Below, piece by piece: positions 32,248 to 40,708 of a DNA stretch of 64,000 nt. The DNA lies in contig NC_021921.1 in the NCBI RefSeq assembly GCF_000470655.1, positions 1,860,001 through 1,924,000 on the forward strand. The letters run 5' to 3'. The position numbers were made by a program, and so were the translations under genes. How positions within the stretch are numbered: the first letter of the stretch is position 1; each line of letters opens with the position of its first letter. The DNA is from Halorhabdus tiamatea SARL4B. GTDB taxonomy: Archaea; Halobacteriota; Halobacteria; Halobacteriales; Haloarculaceae. The notes under the pieces are model-generated. The model saw only the letters and a list, made by a program, of their open reading frames with translations. It was not told the origin of the DNA and made no database searches.

Positions 32248-33503
32248 CGGTCGCCGTCATCGGGGCCGGAATGTCCGGACTCTCGACGACGCACTTCCTC
32301 GCACAGAAGGGAGCCGACGTCAAAACGTTCGAGGCGTCGGCCCAGCCGGGCGGCATCGTCCGGTCGACGACCGTCGACGGTCACGTCCTCGAACGGGGAC
32401 CGCAGCGACTCCGCCTCTCGAAACCCGTCGAATCGCTGGTCGAGACGCTGGATCTCGGCGACGAGTTGCTCGTCGGCGACGACGACCAGCCCCTCTTTGC
32501 CTACTACGACGGGAAGCTCCGTCGGATGCCGCTGTCGGTGCGGGACGCGATCACGACGGATCTCCTCTCGTGGCCCGGGAAAGCCCGCGTCCTGCTCGAA
32601 CCGCTGACCGGCGGGGCGAAGCCGGACGAAACTGTCGGGGCCTACCTCACGCGGAAGTTCGGAAGCGAGGTCGCCACGCGCTTCGCGGGGCCGCTCTACA
32701 GCGGTCTCTACGGCACCGACGCCGACGACATGTACGTCGAGTACTCGCTTGGCAAGGCGCTCGATCGCTTCGGCGTCGAGGGCAGCCTGCTGGTTTTCAT
32801 GGTGAAGAAGTTGCTTGAAGGCGTCGAGACGCCGCCGATCGTCTCCTTCGAGGACGGTCTCCAGCGCCTCCCGGAAGCGATGTACGAGGCCCACGCGGAA
32901 TCGGTCGACCTCGAGACGCCCGTGACCGGGGTCGAACCGGACGGTGACGAGTACCTCGTCAACACAGCGGACGGGACCGAGCGGGCCGAGACCGTGGTGT
33001 TCACCACGCCAGGCCCGACGACGGCCGCGCTGCTCGAAGATAGCGATCCCGAGGCCGCCGAAACAGTCAGCCAGTTCGCCTACAACCCGATCGGCGTCGT
33101 TCATCTCCACTCGGCGTTCGACGGGACGGGCCACGGCTTTCACATCATCGACGACGGCTTCAAGACGGACGGCAGCACCTGGAACCACAGTATGCTCGGC
33201 CGCGACGGCGTGTTCACGTCCTACGTCGGCAGCGGCGATTCGGAGTTCCTGGATGCCGATCCCGCGGTCATCGGACGGCGAGCGGCCGAGGAGTTCGAGA
33301 CGGTCACCGGCGCGGCGGCGACGGTGCTCGACGCGGCCGTCCTCCGGCCCGGCATGCCGGCCTACGACCGCTCGTGGGCCGCACTCGACGACCTCGCGCT
33401 CCCGGACGGGATCGAGATCTGTGCGAGTTTCATGAGTCGGGCCGGGATCGTCGGGCGGATCGCCGGCGGCAAGCGGACGGCAGCGGCCGTCGCCGACGAA
33501 TAA
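32244..33503 (+). CDS. hemG: Protoporphyrinogen/coproporphyrinogen oxidase-like flavoprotein
   Basis: The 419-residue FAD-dependent amine-oxidase-fold protein starts with the dinucleotide-binding motif VAVIGAGMSGLSTTHFL. The second FAD motif follows (QPGGIVRSTTVDGHVLERGP near 35-52), and a C-terminal FAD contact lies near 405 (RAGIVGRIAGGKRTAAA). The pattern is that of HemG/HemY-type porphyrinogen oxidases acting late in haem synthesis. Related carotenoid desaturases share the fold, but the LERGPQRLRLSK segment and length favour the porphyrinogen branch. Its start overlaps the stop of a 19-codon leader ORF. Confidence 0.82.
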   Translation: MTVAVIGAGMSGLSTTHFLAQKGADVKTFEASAQPGGIVRSTTVDGHVLERGPQRLRLSKPVESLVETLDLGDELLVGDDDQPLFAYYDGKLRRMPLSVRDAITTDLLSWPGKARVLLEPLTGGAKPDETVGAYLTRKFGSEVATRFAGPLYSGLYGTDADDMYVEYSLGKALDRFGVEGSLLVFMVKKLLEGVETPPIVSFEDGLQRLPEAMYEAHAESVDLETPVTGVEPDGDEYLVNTADGTERAETVVFTTPGPTTAALLEDSDPEAAETVSQFAYNPIGVVHLHSAFDGTGHGFHIIDDGFKTDGSTWNHSMLGRDGVFTSYVGSGDSEFLDADPAVIGRRAAEEFETVTGAAATVLDAAVLRPGMPAYDRSWAALDDLALPDGIEICASFMSRAGIVGRIAGGKRTAAAVADE

Positions 33504-33526
33504 CGTCACCGCTCCCGTCGAAGCCG

Positions 33527-34186
33527 TCACTGCCCGCGCGACAGTCGGGTGCCGATCCGCCGCGGGAGGCCCGCCTCGTCGACGGCGTCCATCACCGCGC
33601 CGACGTCGTAGCGCACGCGGCGCTGCTCGACGGTCATCGCGTCGAGATCGAGTAGGGCGTAGGCCGCGCCCGGATCCCGGTCGCGCGGCTGACCGACGCT
33701 GCCCGGGTTCAGGACGATCCCGTCGCCGTACTTCTCGTGACTCTGGACGTGGGTGTGGCCCAGCACCAGGACGTCCTCTTCGCCGAGGAGCCCGGGGCTG
33801 AACTCCGAGGGACGGGTGTAGTGATCGGGATCGTCGGGATGGCCGTGGACGACCTTGAGGCGACCGTCGAAGAGCGTGCGCTCGGTCGGCAGGTCCCCGA
33901 GCCACTCGCGGTCCGTCTCGGAGAGCTGTTCGCGGGTGTACTCGACGCCGGCCTCGGCCAGTTTGTTGAAGCCGGAATACGCCCCCGTGGCGACTGCCCG
34001 GTCGTGGTTGCCCTGGACGGTCGGCACGTCGCGCTCCCGGACCCAGTCGACGCAGAACTCGGGCCAGGGGTTGTACCCGACGACGTCCCCCGCACAGACG
34101 ATCCCGTCGACCTCGGGCATGTCCCCCGCGACCGCCTCCAGTGCCACTTTGTTCGCGTGAACGTCCGCGATGACGGCGATACGCAT
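33527..34186 (-). CDS. Metallophosphoesterase (YfcE/DevT-like)
   Basis: The 219-residue protein has the calcineurin-like motif set: IADVHAN near 6, VCAGDVVGYN near 30, QGNHDRAV near 58, VVHGHPDDPD near 112 and VLGHTHVQSHEK near 139, then LNPGSVGQPRD near 158. These residues bind two metals; the substrate is not known. It is longer than the phosphoesterase at 1122 and of a different subgroup, with an inserted GVEYTREQLSETDREWLGDL helix. It converges with the hemG-like gene. Confidence 0.88.
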   Translation of the reverse strand: MRIAVIADVHANKVALEAVAGDMPEVDGIVCAGDVVGYNPWPEFCVDWVRERDVPTVQGNHDRAVATGAYSGFNKLAEAGVEYTREQLSETDREWLGDLPTERTLFDGRLKVVHGHPDDPDHYTRPSEFSPGLLGEEDVLVLGHTHVQSHEKYGDGIVLNPGSVGQPRDRDPGAAYALLDLDAMTVEQRRVRYDVGAVMDAVDEAGLPRRIGTRLSRGQ

Positions 34187-34287
34187 ACCTCCACACAGGA
34201 ACCGGGGGCCTTAGAATCGGTCGGTTTGATCGGACGTTCACTCACTGTCAACGAGACGGTGGTATATGGGCGTGAATTGACGTAGTT

Positions 34288-34713
34288 TTAGGTACTTCCC
34301 TCGGGATCGACCGGCCGGCCGTCCCGGGTCGGCGGTGCGATATGGTCGATGAACGACTCTACGTCGGGCTCTTGGACACGGACGCTGACGTGGATCTCGC
34401 CGAGTTCGTCGGGTTCGCCCACCGAGAACGTCACCACGCCCTCGAAGGCCGCCTGCTTTTTCAGTGTGAAGCTGAACCGATCCCCCTGAAGATTGTCGAA
34501 GAACACGCCCCGGGCCGTATCGAGGATCTCCCGCCGGTGGAGGAGTTCCGAGAAGTGTTCGAGGTCGTGGGCCTCGGCGTGGAGTTCGCCCGGTCGCTGC
34601 TCGACGTCGGCGTTCGGGAAGACGTTCGTGATCGCGTCGGCGACCCGGTCGGTCACTTCCGTATCGTAGACGGGGGCCGTGATCTCGACGTCGACGCTGT
34701 AGACCTCGCTCAT
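34288..34713 (-). CDS. UPF0201 / DUF54 RNA-binding-like protein
   Basis: The 141-residue protein is of the archaeal UPF0201 family: SVDVEITAPVYDTEVTDRVA at the start, then HDLEHFSELLHRREILDTAR near 49 and GDRFSFTLKKQAAFEGVVTF near 77. The fold is proposed to bind RNA. In some archaea (Archaeoglobus AF_1395, from memory) it is fused to the UPF0200 kinase encoded immediately upstream here. The two are linked by a 10-codon ORF with ATGA overlaps on both sides, which suggests coupled synthesis and a joint role. Confidence 0.82.
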   Translation of the reverse strand: MSEVYSVDVEITAPVYDTEVTDRVADAITNVFPNADVEQRPGELHAEAHDLEHFSELLHRREILDTARGVFFDNLQGDRFSFTLKKQAAFEGVVTFSVGEPDELGEIHVSVRVQEPDVESFIDHIAPPTRDGRPVDPEGST

Positions 34714-34742
34714 GCGTCCACCTCGATGAAACCCTCGCTCAT
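34710..34742 (-). CDS. 10-codon bridging ORF between UPF0200 and UPF0201 genes
   Basis: On the minus strand the kinase stop overlaps ATG at 34740-34742. The frame reads MSEGFIEVDA and its TGA (34710-34712) overlaps the UPF0201 ATG (34711-34713). The first ten bases (ATGAGCGAGG) are the same as those that open the UPF0201 gene, so it probably arose by duplication of that start. It could let terminating ribosomes pass from one gene to the next. Confidence 0.4.
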   Translation of the reverse strand: MSEGFIEVDA

Positions 34743-35335
34743 CGGTCTCCCTCCACGAGTTCGACGCGGTCGTCCGCCGCGAGCGCCGACGGGCCGTCTG
34801 TCAGCAGCGTCTCGATGCGTTCCTGGAAGTCATCGAGGCTGTCGACGTTCTCGATCGTGACGTCGGCCATCTCCATCGCCGTACCCATGCCGAAGCCGCG
34901 TTCGCGCTCGTCGCGGTCCGCGAGGCTCTCGCCGCCGTCCTCGACCGCGGCGTCCCGCCCCCGCAGGTCGAGTCGCTTCGCCCGCGTCTCGAAGGGTGCC
35001 TCGACACTGACGAGCAGGAAGTCCTCGCCGAAAGCTGCCTGGAAGCGTTCGACCTCGACGTCCGAGCGGATACCGTCGACGACCACGTGCTCGCGTTCTT
35101 CGAGTGCGTCTTCGATGTGGGGAAGCGAGGCCACGGCGATGGCGGCCGGCCCGTTCTCCTCGCGCAGCGCTTTGGCGACCTCGCCGTGATGCGTCGCCGG
35201 GTCCAGCCCGCGGTCACGACACGCTCCCCGGATCACGTCGCCCATCGTGACGACCGGCACGTCCAGTGCGCGGGCCACCGCGGCGGCCTCGCTCTTGCCG
35301 CTGCCGGGCAGCCCCACGATTCCGAAGACTGTCAT
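34739..35335 (-). CDS. UPF0200 nucleotide kinase-like ATPase
   Basis: The 198-residue P-loop protein begins MTVFGIVGLPGSGKSEAAAV, with Walker A GLPGSGKS. It resembles dephospho-CoA or adenylate kinases, with a lid-like Arg-rich segment RAKRLDLRGRD near 118 and DGIRSDVEVERFQAAFGE near 92. The UPF0200 family is archaeal, and its phosphate acceptor is unknown. ATG at 35333-35335 is chosen because the Walker A follows at the usual distance; the longer frame to 35419 lacks homology. It is followed by the UPF0201 gene, with which it is fused in some archaea. Confidence 0.85.
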   Translation of the reverse strand: MTVFGIVGLPGSGKSEAAAVARALDVPVVTMGDVIRGACRDRGLDPATHHGEVAKALREENGPAAIAVASLPHIEDALEEREHVVVDGIRSDVEVERFQAAFGEDFLLVSVEAPFETRAKRLDLRGRDAAVEDGGESLADRDERERGFGMGTAMEMADVTIENVDSLDDFQERIETLLTDGPSALAADDRVELVEGDR

Positions 35336-35585
35336 TGCGGGAGATTGGCCGAGGTCGGCTATAAGAACTGTCATCTTCCGTCTCGACACGGCGATCGTAT
35401 TCCCCGTCGTCGGTGGCAATTCGAATCACACGATCGTCTTATTTTCTGGGTGAATATCGTGGTCTTTTTCTAAATATCACAGACCGGCTCTGCCCACAGA
35501 ATATTGTGTTTGCATACCGCGACGTATGTGCATCGGTAACAAACATTAATAAACAATTATTACGATCCGGCTCTCACTGTTGAGT

Positions 35586-35705
35586 ATGGCGACAAGCCAG
35601 CAAACCCAGTCGGGGTATCACACGTGCAGTTGTGGTGAGTCCTTCGAGACGACGGAGGACCTGCTCGAGCACGGACGAGAAGCCCACGGCCTGCACGTAT
35701 TCTGA
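35586..35705 (+). CDS. 39-residue C2H2-like zinc-finger microprotein
   Basis: ATG at 35586 opens a 39-residue frame with CSCGESFETTEDLLEHGREA followed by HGLHVF. Cys-X-Cys plus two His separated by five residues fits a single zinc finger. An AT-rich promoter with ATTAATAAAC and AATTATT lies 25-40 bp upstream, in a 240-bp intergenic region that otherwise shows nothing. Small one-finger proteins are widespread in haloarchaea and mostly uncharacterised; a regulatory or RNA-binding role is possible. Codon use matches the host. Confidence 0.72.
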   Translation: MATSQQTQSGYHTCSCGESFETTEDLLEHGREAHGLHVF

Positions 35706-35805
35706 GGGTTGCTGGCAGCGTGGCTGGCCACCGTTTTTGCGCAGAAAGATCGCTCGAGATCGACACCGTATACCCGCGTCGGCGTGAGCCACTGGACTCG
35801 GGTAG

Positions 35806-36036
35806 TCACCTCGAGAATCCGTACTCGTCGACCTCCTCTTCGCTCTCGTCGTCGTTCTCGACTGCCTGTTTCAGAATGTAGGGGGTCACGATTGCGTCGA
35901 GGGCGGCGACGCCGAGGACGATCCATCGGAGTGATCCCTCCAGAAACAGGATCGCGACGGCCGCGAGGACGGCAGCGCCGGAGAGGCCGATCAGCCTGCG
36001 AACGCGTGCGTCCGCCAGCGGGTTGTCGTCAGTCAT
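35806..36036 (-). CDS. Small two-span membrane protein (76 aa)
   Basis: ATG at 36034-36036 begins MTDDNPLADARVRRLIGLSG. Two hydrophobic helices (about 18-36 and 37-54) form a hairpin, followed by an acidic tail (NDDESEEEVDEYG) near the C-terminus. The longer reading of this frame, back to 36315, is Arg-rich shadow and was discarded. I do not recognise a family; acidic-tailed two-helix proteins are common in haloarchaea. Confidence 0.6.
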   Translation of the reverse strand: MTDDNPLADARVRRLIGLSGAAVLAAVAILFLEGSLRWIVLGVAALDAIVTPYILKQAVENDDESEEEVDEYGFSR

Positions 36037-36119
36037 GCGGTTGGCCGTTTTTCTTCCTGAACGATAAAATCCGATGGTCGCGGCTCTTCGTGCCGACAGT
36101 CGTGGTGTCGCCGACGGGA

Positions 36120-36830
36120 TCACTCCTCGCTCGGATCGACCTCGGTGACCAGCCCCGGCTCGTCGCTGGCGATGACGATGATCTGATCGGTGACGTCTTC
36201 CATCGTGTTGGCGAGGTCGTCGAAGAGGATCGCGAGTTCGCGGTACATCAGCGCCTCCGCAGTCTCCTCGTCGGCGAAGGCGGTCCGGATGACGTCGTTT
36301 TTGATCGAATCGCACCGGCTCTCCATGTCCCGGATCGCCTTGATCTCACCGTAGAGGGTGTCCGAGCCGCTGGTCGTTCCGAGCCCGTGGACGAACCGTT
36401 CGACGACCTCCTCCAGAGTCTCGGTCATGTCCGCGACGTGTTCGGCCATCTCGCGCAGTCCCTGGTAGCACTCGGTGTCAGTCGGCGGCTGCATCATGGC
36501 GATCTCGTCGGCGATGCGTTCGGTGACGTTCGCCAGCGAGTCGACCTGCTTGTAGAACTCGATGAGTCCCGACTGGTTGTAGTTGATCCGGGTGTTGAGC
36601 AGCCCCATGTCCTCGGGGTCCGAGTTCGTGATCGAGCTGATGATCGAGCGGATCATCGTATCGCCCTCGCTCTCCAAGTCGCCGATGCGCTCGACCGTCG
36701 CCGCGTAGTCCTCGCCGTTCTCGTACTCTTCGAGCAACTGTGGGAGCAACCCGAGACAGTCGTCGAGTCGCTCGAGATACGCGTCCGTCTGGGATTCGAG
36801 CTCTCGTCCGAAATCGGATTTTTCGGCCAT
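36120..36830 (-). CDS. DUF47 / PhoU-like protein
   Basis: The 236-residue all-helical protein is of the TIGR00153/DUF47 type: CLGLLPQLLEEYENGEDYAA near 27, RIGDLESEGDTMIRSIISSI near 48 (the E/D-rich metal-binding motif) and IKAIRDMESRCDSIKNDVIR near 166, a second PhoU-like motif. Such proteins often accompany Pit-type phosphate transporters and are thought to regulate them. No transporter gene is adjacent here, so the partner is elsewhere. ATG at 36828-36830 (MAEKSDFGRELESQTDAYLE) is the conserved start. Confidence 0.88.
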   Translation of the reverse strand: MAEKSDFGRELESQTDAYLERLDDCLGLLPQLLEEYENGEDYAATVERIGDLESEGDTMIRSIISSITNSDPEDMGLLNTRINYNQSGLIEFYKQVDSLANVTERIADEIAMMQPPTDTECYQGLREMAEHVADMTETLEEVVERFVHGLGTTSGSDTLYGEIKAIRDMESRCDSIKNDVIRTAFADEETAEALMYRELAILFDDLANTMEDVTDQIIVIASDEPGLVTEVDPSEE

Positions 36831-36928
36831 ACGCGATGTCACGTCCCCCGAATGGAAAGAGTATTCGTTCCGTTCCCGACTGGAACCACACGATTCGTGG
36901 TTTGCAACCAGTGACGCGGGCACTCGCG

Positions 36929-37789
36929 TCAGTCGCCGCTACCGGTCTCGACAGGTGCCCCGACGAGGTTGCCCCACTCGGTCCAGGAGCCGTCGTAGTT
37001 GATGGCGTCCTCGTAGCCCAGCAACTCGTGCAGAGCGAACCAGGCGACCGAGGAGCGCTCGCCGATCCGGCAGTACGCGACGGTCGTACTGTCCCCGTCG
37101 ATGCCGTACTCGCCGTAGAGCTCTGCCAGCTCGTCGAAGTCCTTGAACGTGCCGTCGTCGTTCGTGACGGCCGCCCAGGAGATGTTCTGGGCACCCGGGA
37201 CGTGGCCGCCGCGCTGGGCGGTCTCCTGGAGACCCGGCGGCGCGAGAATCTCACCGCTGTATTCCTCGGGGCTCCGGACGTCGACGAGCGGGACGCCGCG
37301 CTCGATCGCGTTCTCGACGTCTTCGCGATACGCGCGGATGGACTCACGCGGCCCGCTTGCCTCGTACTCGACAGCCGGGAAGTCAGGCACCTCGTCCGTC
37401 GTGGGATAGTCGTTCTCGACCCAGTACTCGCGACCGCCGTCGAGGAGTCGGACGTCGTCGTGGCCGTAGTACTTGAACTGCCAGTAGGCGTAGGCGGCGA
37501 ACCAGTTGGAGTTGTCACCGTAGAGGACGACCGTCGACTCGTCGCTGATGCCATGGGAACCCAGCAGGTCCGCGAAGTCGTCCTTGCGCAGGATGTCCCG
37601 CGTCGTCTGGTCCTGCAACTGGCTCTCCCAGTTGAACCCGACTGCGCCGGGTGCGTGGGCTTCCTCGTAGGCCTCCGTGTCCACGTCCACTTCCACGAGC
37701 CGGTGGCCGGGATCGTCACTCTCGAATGCGTCACGGTTGTTCTCGACCCACTCCGCCGAGACGAGAACGTCGTTTGCGTACTCAGTCAT
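36929..37789 (-). CDS. Thiosulfate sulfurtransferase (tandem rhodanese)
   Basis: The 286-residue enzyme has two rhodanese domains. The N-terminal one is inactive (no Cys at the loop), and the C-terminal one has the catalytic loop AYCRIGERSSVAW with Cys near 238. It transfers sulfane sulfur from thiosulfate or persulfide donors to cyanide or thiols. The inter-domain segment carries LVDVRSPEEYSGEI and RGGHVPGAQNISWAAV. ATG at 37787-37789 starts MTEYANDVLVSAEWVEN. A second sulfurtransferase is encoded divergently 265 bp away, suggesting a sulfur-handling pair under shared control. Confidence 0.9.
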   Translation of the reverse strand: MTEYANDVLVSAEWVENNRDAFESDDPGHRLVEVDVDTEAYEEAHAPGAVGFNWESQLQDQTTRDILRKDDFADLLGSHGISDESTVVLYGDNSNWFAAYAYWQFKYYGHDDVRLLDGGREYWVENDYPTTDEVPDFPAVEYEASGPRESIRAYREDVENAIERGVPLVDVRSPEEYSGEILAPPGLQETAQRGGHVPGAQNISWAAVTNDDGTFKDFDELAELYGEYGIDGDSTTVAYCRIGERSSVAWFALHELLGYEDAINYDGSWTEWGNLVGAPVETGSGD

Positions 37790-38054
37790 GATGCAATCCT
37801 CTCTACAGGCGATACCCATAAAGACGCTGACGTAACGGCAGGTACGGCCACTCCTCGGCCGTAGGGGCAGGTGTTGCCGTCTGGCGGTCGATGCCATCTC
37901 ACCCGGACTGACGGAATCGGGTACCGGGTCGCCGTCGTCGTGTGCGAGGCGGCCCCGGCCACCCAGATGGTGCAGGTGTTGCCGCCATCTCGGAGCACTG
38001 GCAGTCGAGGGTGAGGGCCACACGTTCAAACCCGACGCACGCGAACACTCGGCC

Positions 38055-38831
38055 ATGACAGATTTCGTCTCGGTGGGGTGGCTCGCCGACCGCCTCGAAG
38101 CCGTTCACGTCGTCGACGTCCGCGATGCCTGGGAGTACGAGGGGATCGGGCACCTCCCCGATGCGGTGTCGATCCCCTTCGATTCGTTCCGGGCCAGCGA
38201 GGGCGACGCGGGCATGCTCCCCGGCGCGGACGTCTTCGCCGACTTGCTCTCGGCGGCTGGAATCACCGCTGCGGACGACATTGTCGCCTACGACGACACC
38301 CACGGCGTCTTCGCCGCGCGCTTTCTCGTGACCGCCGAGTTGTACGGTCACGATCCGGGCCGGCTTCACCTCCTGGATGGTGACTTCAGCGCCTGGCAAC
38401 GCGAACGGGAGACGACCGACGAGTCGCCAGACGTGACACGGACCGACTACGAGATCGAGCGACCGGCCGAGTCGCCGCTGGTCGGTCGCGAAACCGTCGC
38501 GGCGGCGATCGATACCGACGCGGTGATCGTCGATACGCGCGAGCGAGAAGAGTACGAGGAGGGCCACATCCCGGGAGCCGTCCAACTCGACTGGCGGACG
38601 CTCGTCGACGACGAGACACGGGGACTCAAACCTCGCGAGGAGATCGAGACGCTCCTCGAATCCGCGGGCATCACGCTCGACTCCCGGATCGTGCTCTACT
38701 GCAACACGGCCCGGCGGATCAGCCACACCTACGTCGTCCTCCGGCACCTGGGCTACGACGACGTGGCGTTCTACGAGGGGAGTCTCACGGAGTGGGCGGC
38801 GGCGGGCGAACCGATCGAGACGGGGGTGTAG
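38055..38831 (+). CDS. Thiosulfate sulfurtransferase (tandem rhodanese), second gene
   Basis: The 258-residue protein has an inactive N-terminal rhodanese domain (VHVVDVRDAWEYEGIGHLPD near 16-36). Its active C-terminal domain has the loop LYCNTARRISHTYVV, with Cys near 215. The CNTARRIS loop is typical of sulfurtransferases acting on thiosulfate or 3-mercaptopyruvate. It shares only the general plan with the divergent neighbour, so the two are not a recent duplication. ATG at 38055 gives MTDFVSVGWLADRLEAV. Confidence 0.9.
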   Translation: MTDFVSVGWLADRLEAVHVVDVRDAWEYEGIGHLPDAVSIPFDSFRASEGDAGMLPGADVFADLLSAAGITAADDIVAYDDTHGVFAARFLVTAELYGHDPGRLHLLDGDFSAWQRERETTDESPDVTRTDYEIERPAESPLVGRETVAAAIDTDAVIVDTREREEYEEGHIPGAVQLDWRTLVDDETRGLKPREEIETLLESAGITLDSRIVLYCNTARRISHTYVVLRHLGYDDVAFYEGSLTEWAAAGEPIETGV

Positions 38832-38861
38832 CGATCGCCGTCGGTCCTGGCAGGGTGTCGA

Positions 38862-39872
38862 TCAGGACTCTGTGGTCTCCACGGCGTCGGGGTGCTGTTC
38901 AGAGGCCAACAACTCGACGGACTCCGCGAGTAGCGCCACCACGACAGGCCCGGCGATGATGCCGATCGCCCCCAACGAGAGGACCCCGCCAGTGAACCCG
39001 ATGAAGTAGAGGCTCCCCGGCAGGTCGGCAGTGAGTTCTGAGAGCCGCGGCCGAATGAGCACGTCCGGCAATCCGGCGATGAAGACGAGCCCCACTGTGC
39101 CGACGAGGATCGCACCCGTCACGTTCTCGGCGAACACTTCGGCGAGCACCAGAACGCCGATTAGGACGCTCGGGCCGATGATCGGCACGAACTGCAAGAT
39201 CCCACTCAACACTGCGAGCGTGACTGTCGCGTCGTAGCCCAGCGCGAAAAAGACCGGAAGCGCGATGAGGAACGTCCCGGCCCCCGTCGCCCCCTGGAGA
39301 ATATAGATGCCATAGAGCGTGTCCCGGAGCCGTTCGTGTAACGCCGCGAGGATGTCGTGATACTCGGCGGGGACAGTCCGGTGGAGGGCCCGTGCGGGCA
39401 TCGTCGGCTTGAGTAAGAGTGCGTACACCAGCAGGACGAACAGGAAGAACTTCAACGCGAGCGCGGGCGCGGCACTCGCCGCGTCGATCGCCAGTCCCTC
39501 GGCCGTCTGCTGTGCCGTCTCGAAGACTGTCGAGACGTCGACCGCGTAGGTCCGCTCGAGGACTGTCAGCGAGAACTCCTGTGGGATGTCCGAGAGAATC
39601 GCGAAGAACGTCGATCGCCTGGCGTAGACGGCGTACCCGATCGGTGCCAGCACGGCCAGCGCTACGACGAACGCCACAGCAGTGCTCACGCCGGCAGCGA
39701 TACGTGCTCCGACGCCGCTGGCCGCGAGCCGGCGACGGATCGGATACAGGACGTACGCGACTGTGATGGCGAAAAAGACCGTCCCGAAGACACTCCACAA
39801 TGTGAGGACGGCGAGTGCGGCTATCCCACCGAACAGACCGACTAACGCGAGAACTCGACGAGACGGCGGCAT
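38862..39872 (-). CDS. AI-2E family (PerM/YdiK-type) membrane protein
   Basis: The 336-residue polytopic protein has eight hydrophobic segments, a large extracellular segment near 100-135 and a re-entrant Gly-rich C-terminal region (GVLSLGAIGIIAGPVVVALL near 298-318). Internal motif SGILQFVPIIGPSVLIGVLV near 220-240 is characteristic of the AI-2E/PerM family. Members export small molecules or exchange sodium for protons; the substrate here is unknown. It is divergent from the hydrogenase operon, with a 263-bp shared upstream region. Confidence 0.88.
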   Translation of the reverse strand: MPPSRRVLALVGLFGGIAALAVLTLWSVFGTVFFAITVAYVLYPIRRRLAASGVGARIAAGVSTAVAFVVALAVLAPIGYAVYARRSTFFAILSDIPQEFSLTVLERTYAVDVSTVFETAQQTAEGLAIDAASAAPALALKFFLFVLLVYALLLKPTMPARALHRTVPAEYHDILAALHERLRDTLYGIYILQGATGAGTFLIALPVFFALGYDATVTLAVLSGILQFVPIIGPSVLIGVLVLAEVFAENVTGAILVGTVGLVFIAGLPDVLIRPRLSELTADLPGSLYFIGFTGGVLSLGAIGIIAGPVVVALLAESVELLASEQHPDAVETTES

Positions 39873-40066
39873 AGCGCCCTTTCTCGTGGACGCCGCTTAA
39901 CGCTTTTTGCGCTTGCATTGCGGTCGCTGGGACGACACCTCGTTTGTGATTTTTCTTCAACTCTGAGATCCGATCGACGAATATGTTTGTTCTCGGGCTG
40001 TGAATAGTCGAACTGGCCAAAATCGCTCGTTAGATGTTGATTCGTGATCAGTCTATCACATTCTAC

Positions 40067-40129
40067 CATATATATTTTCAAGCAGTGGGAATACGGTACA
40101 TTCCTTTACATGAAGTACCGGTAAGTACT
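40067..40129 (+). promoter_or_regulatory. Promoter region of the hydrogenase operon
   Basis: The 263 bp upstream of the operon is markedly AT-rich. A strong TATA-like run CATATATATTT starts at 40067, about 60 bp before the ATG at 40136. A small inverted repeat AGTAC/GTACT (40114-40118/40125-40129) sits between it and the start, and may be a regulator site or a leader hairpin. No other feature is evident in 39873-40066. Confidence 0.5.
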
Positions 40130-40135
40130 ACCCAT

Positions 40136-40696
40136 ATGGCAACGCTAGACCGCGTCAAACAGTCATTGCGGTCGGAGGAGTCCGACGTTGGGGCTGATTC
40201 GGGCGTCATTCCGGCCGACGCCGGGGTCGGGGACGTCTGTGACGAGGAGGTAGCGACGGTCCGGGAGATCCTCGTCGACGTTCCGACTGCCAAGGAAGGG
40301 GTCATTCCGGCGTTGCAGGACGTCCAGGAGGCGTATGGATACCTGCCGAAGTTCACGATGGAACTCATCGCCGAACACACCGGGACGTCGATGGCCCACG
40401 TCTACGGGACGGCCTCGTTTTACTCGCAGTTCCACATGGAGCCCCGTGGCGACCACACGATCAAGGTCTGTACGGGGACGGCCTGTCACGTAAAGGGGGC
40501 CGACGAGGTTTCCGAGGCCTTCTGTGACGAACTCGACGTCGACCTCGAAGAGGTCACCGACGACGGCCAGTTCACCGTCGACCACGTCCGGTGTATCGGT
40601 GCGTGTAGCCTCGCTGTCGCCGTTATGGTCGGCGACGAGGTCTACGGTGACGTCCAGCCAGACGAGGTCGACGAGGTCATCGAGGAATACCGATAG
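40136..40696 (+). CDS. hydC: Hydrogenase diaphorase subunit, NuoE/HydC-like [2Fe-2S] protein
   Basis: The 186-residue thioredoxin-like ferredoxin carries four cluster ligands, CTGTAC near 111-116 and CIGAC near 152-156, in the NuoE/HoxE/HydC pattern. The domain core begins near residue 45 (VREILVDVPTAKEGVIPALQ). It would relay electrons to or from the FMN of the next subunit at the NAD(P)-reactive end of the complex. ATG at 40136 is chosen over the frame's earlier start because the upstream part lies in the AT-rich promoter. It is the first gene of a six-gene operon, with 12 bp to the next ATG. Confidence 0.88.
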   Translation: MATLDRVKQSLRSEESDVGADSGVIPADAGVGDVCDEEVATVREILVDVPTAKEGVIPALQDVQEAYGYLPKFTMELIAEHTGTSMAHVYGTASFYSQFHMEPRGDHTIKVCTGTACHVKGADEVSEAFCDELDVDLEEVTDDGQFTVDHVRCIGACSLAVAVMVGDEVYGDVQPDEVDEVIEEYR

Positions 40697-40708
40697 GAGG
40701 AATTAGGA

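Noticed and set aside
31956-34241. 761-codon open frame on the minus strand
   Set aside because: It runs antisense through the hemG-like gene and in a second frame through the phosphoesterase. Its translation is Arg/Pro-rich low complexity, as expected for shadows in high-GC haloarchaeal DNA.
37866-37984. Direct repeat GCAGGTGTTGCCG between the two sulfurtransferase genes
   Set aside because: It is only 13 bp, with no symmetry and no relation to the promoters that I can see; it could be chance in GC-rich DNA.
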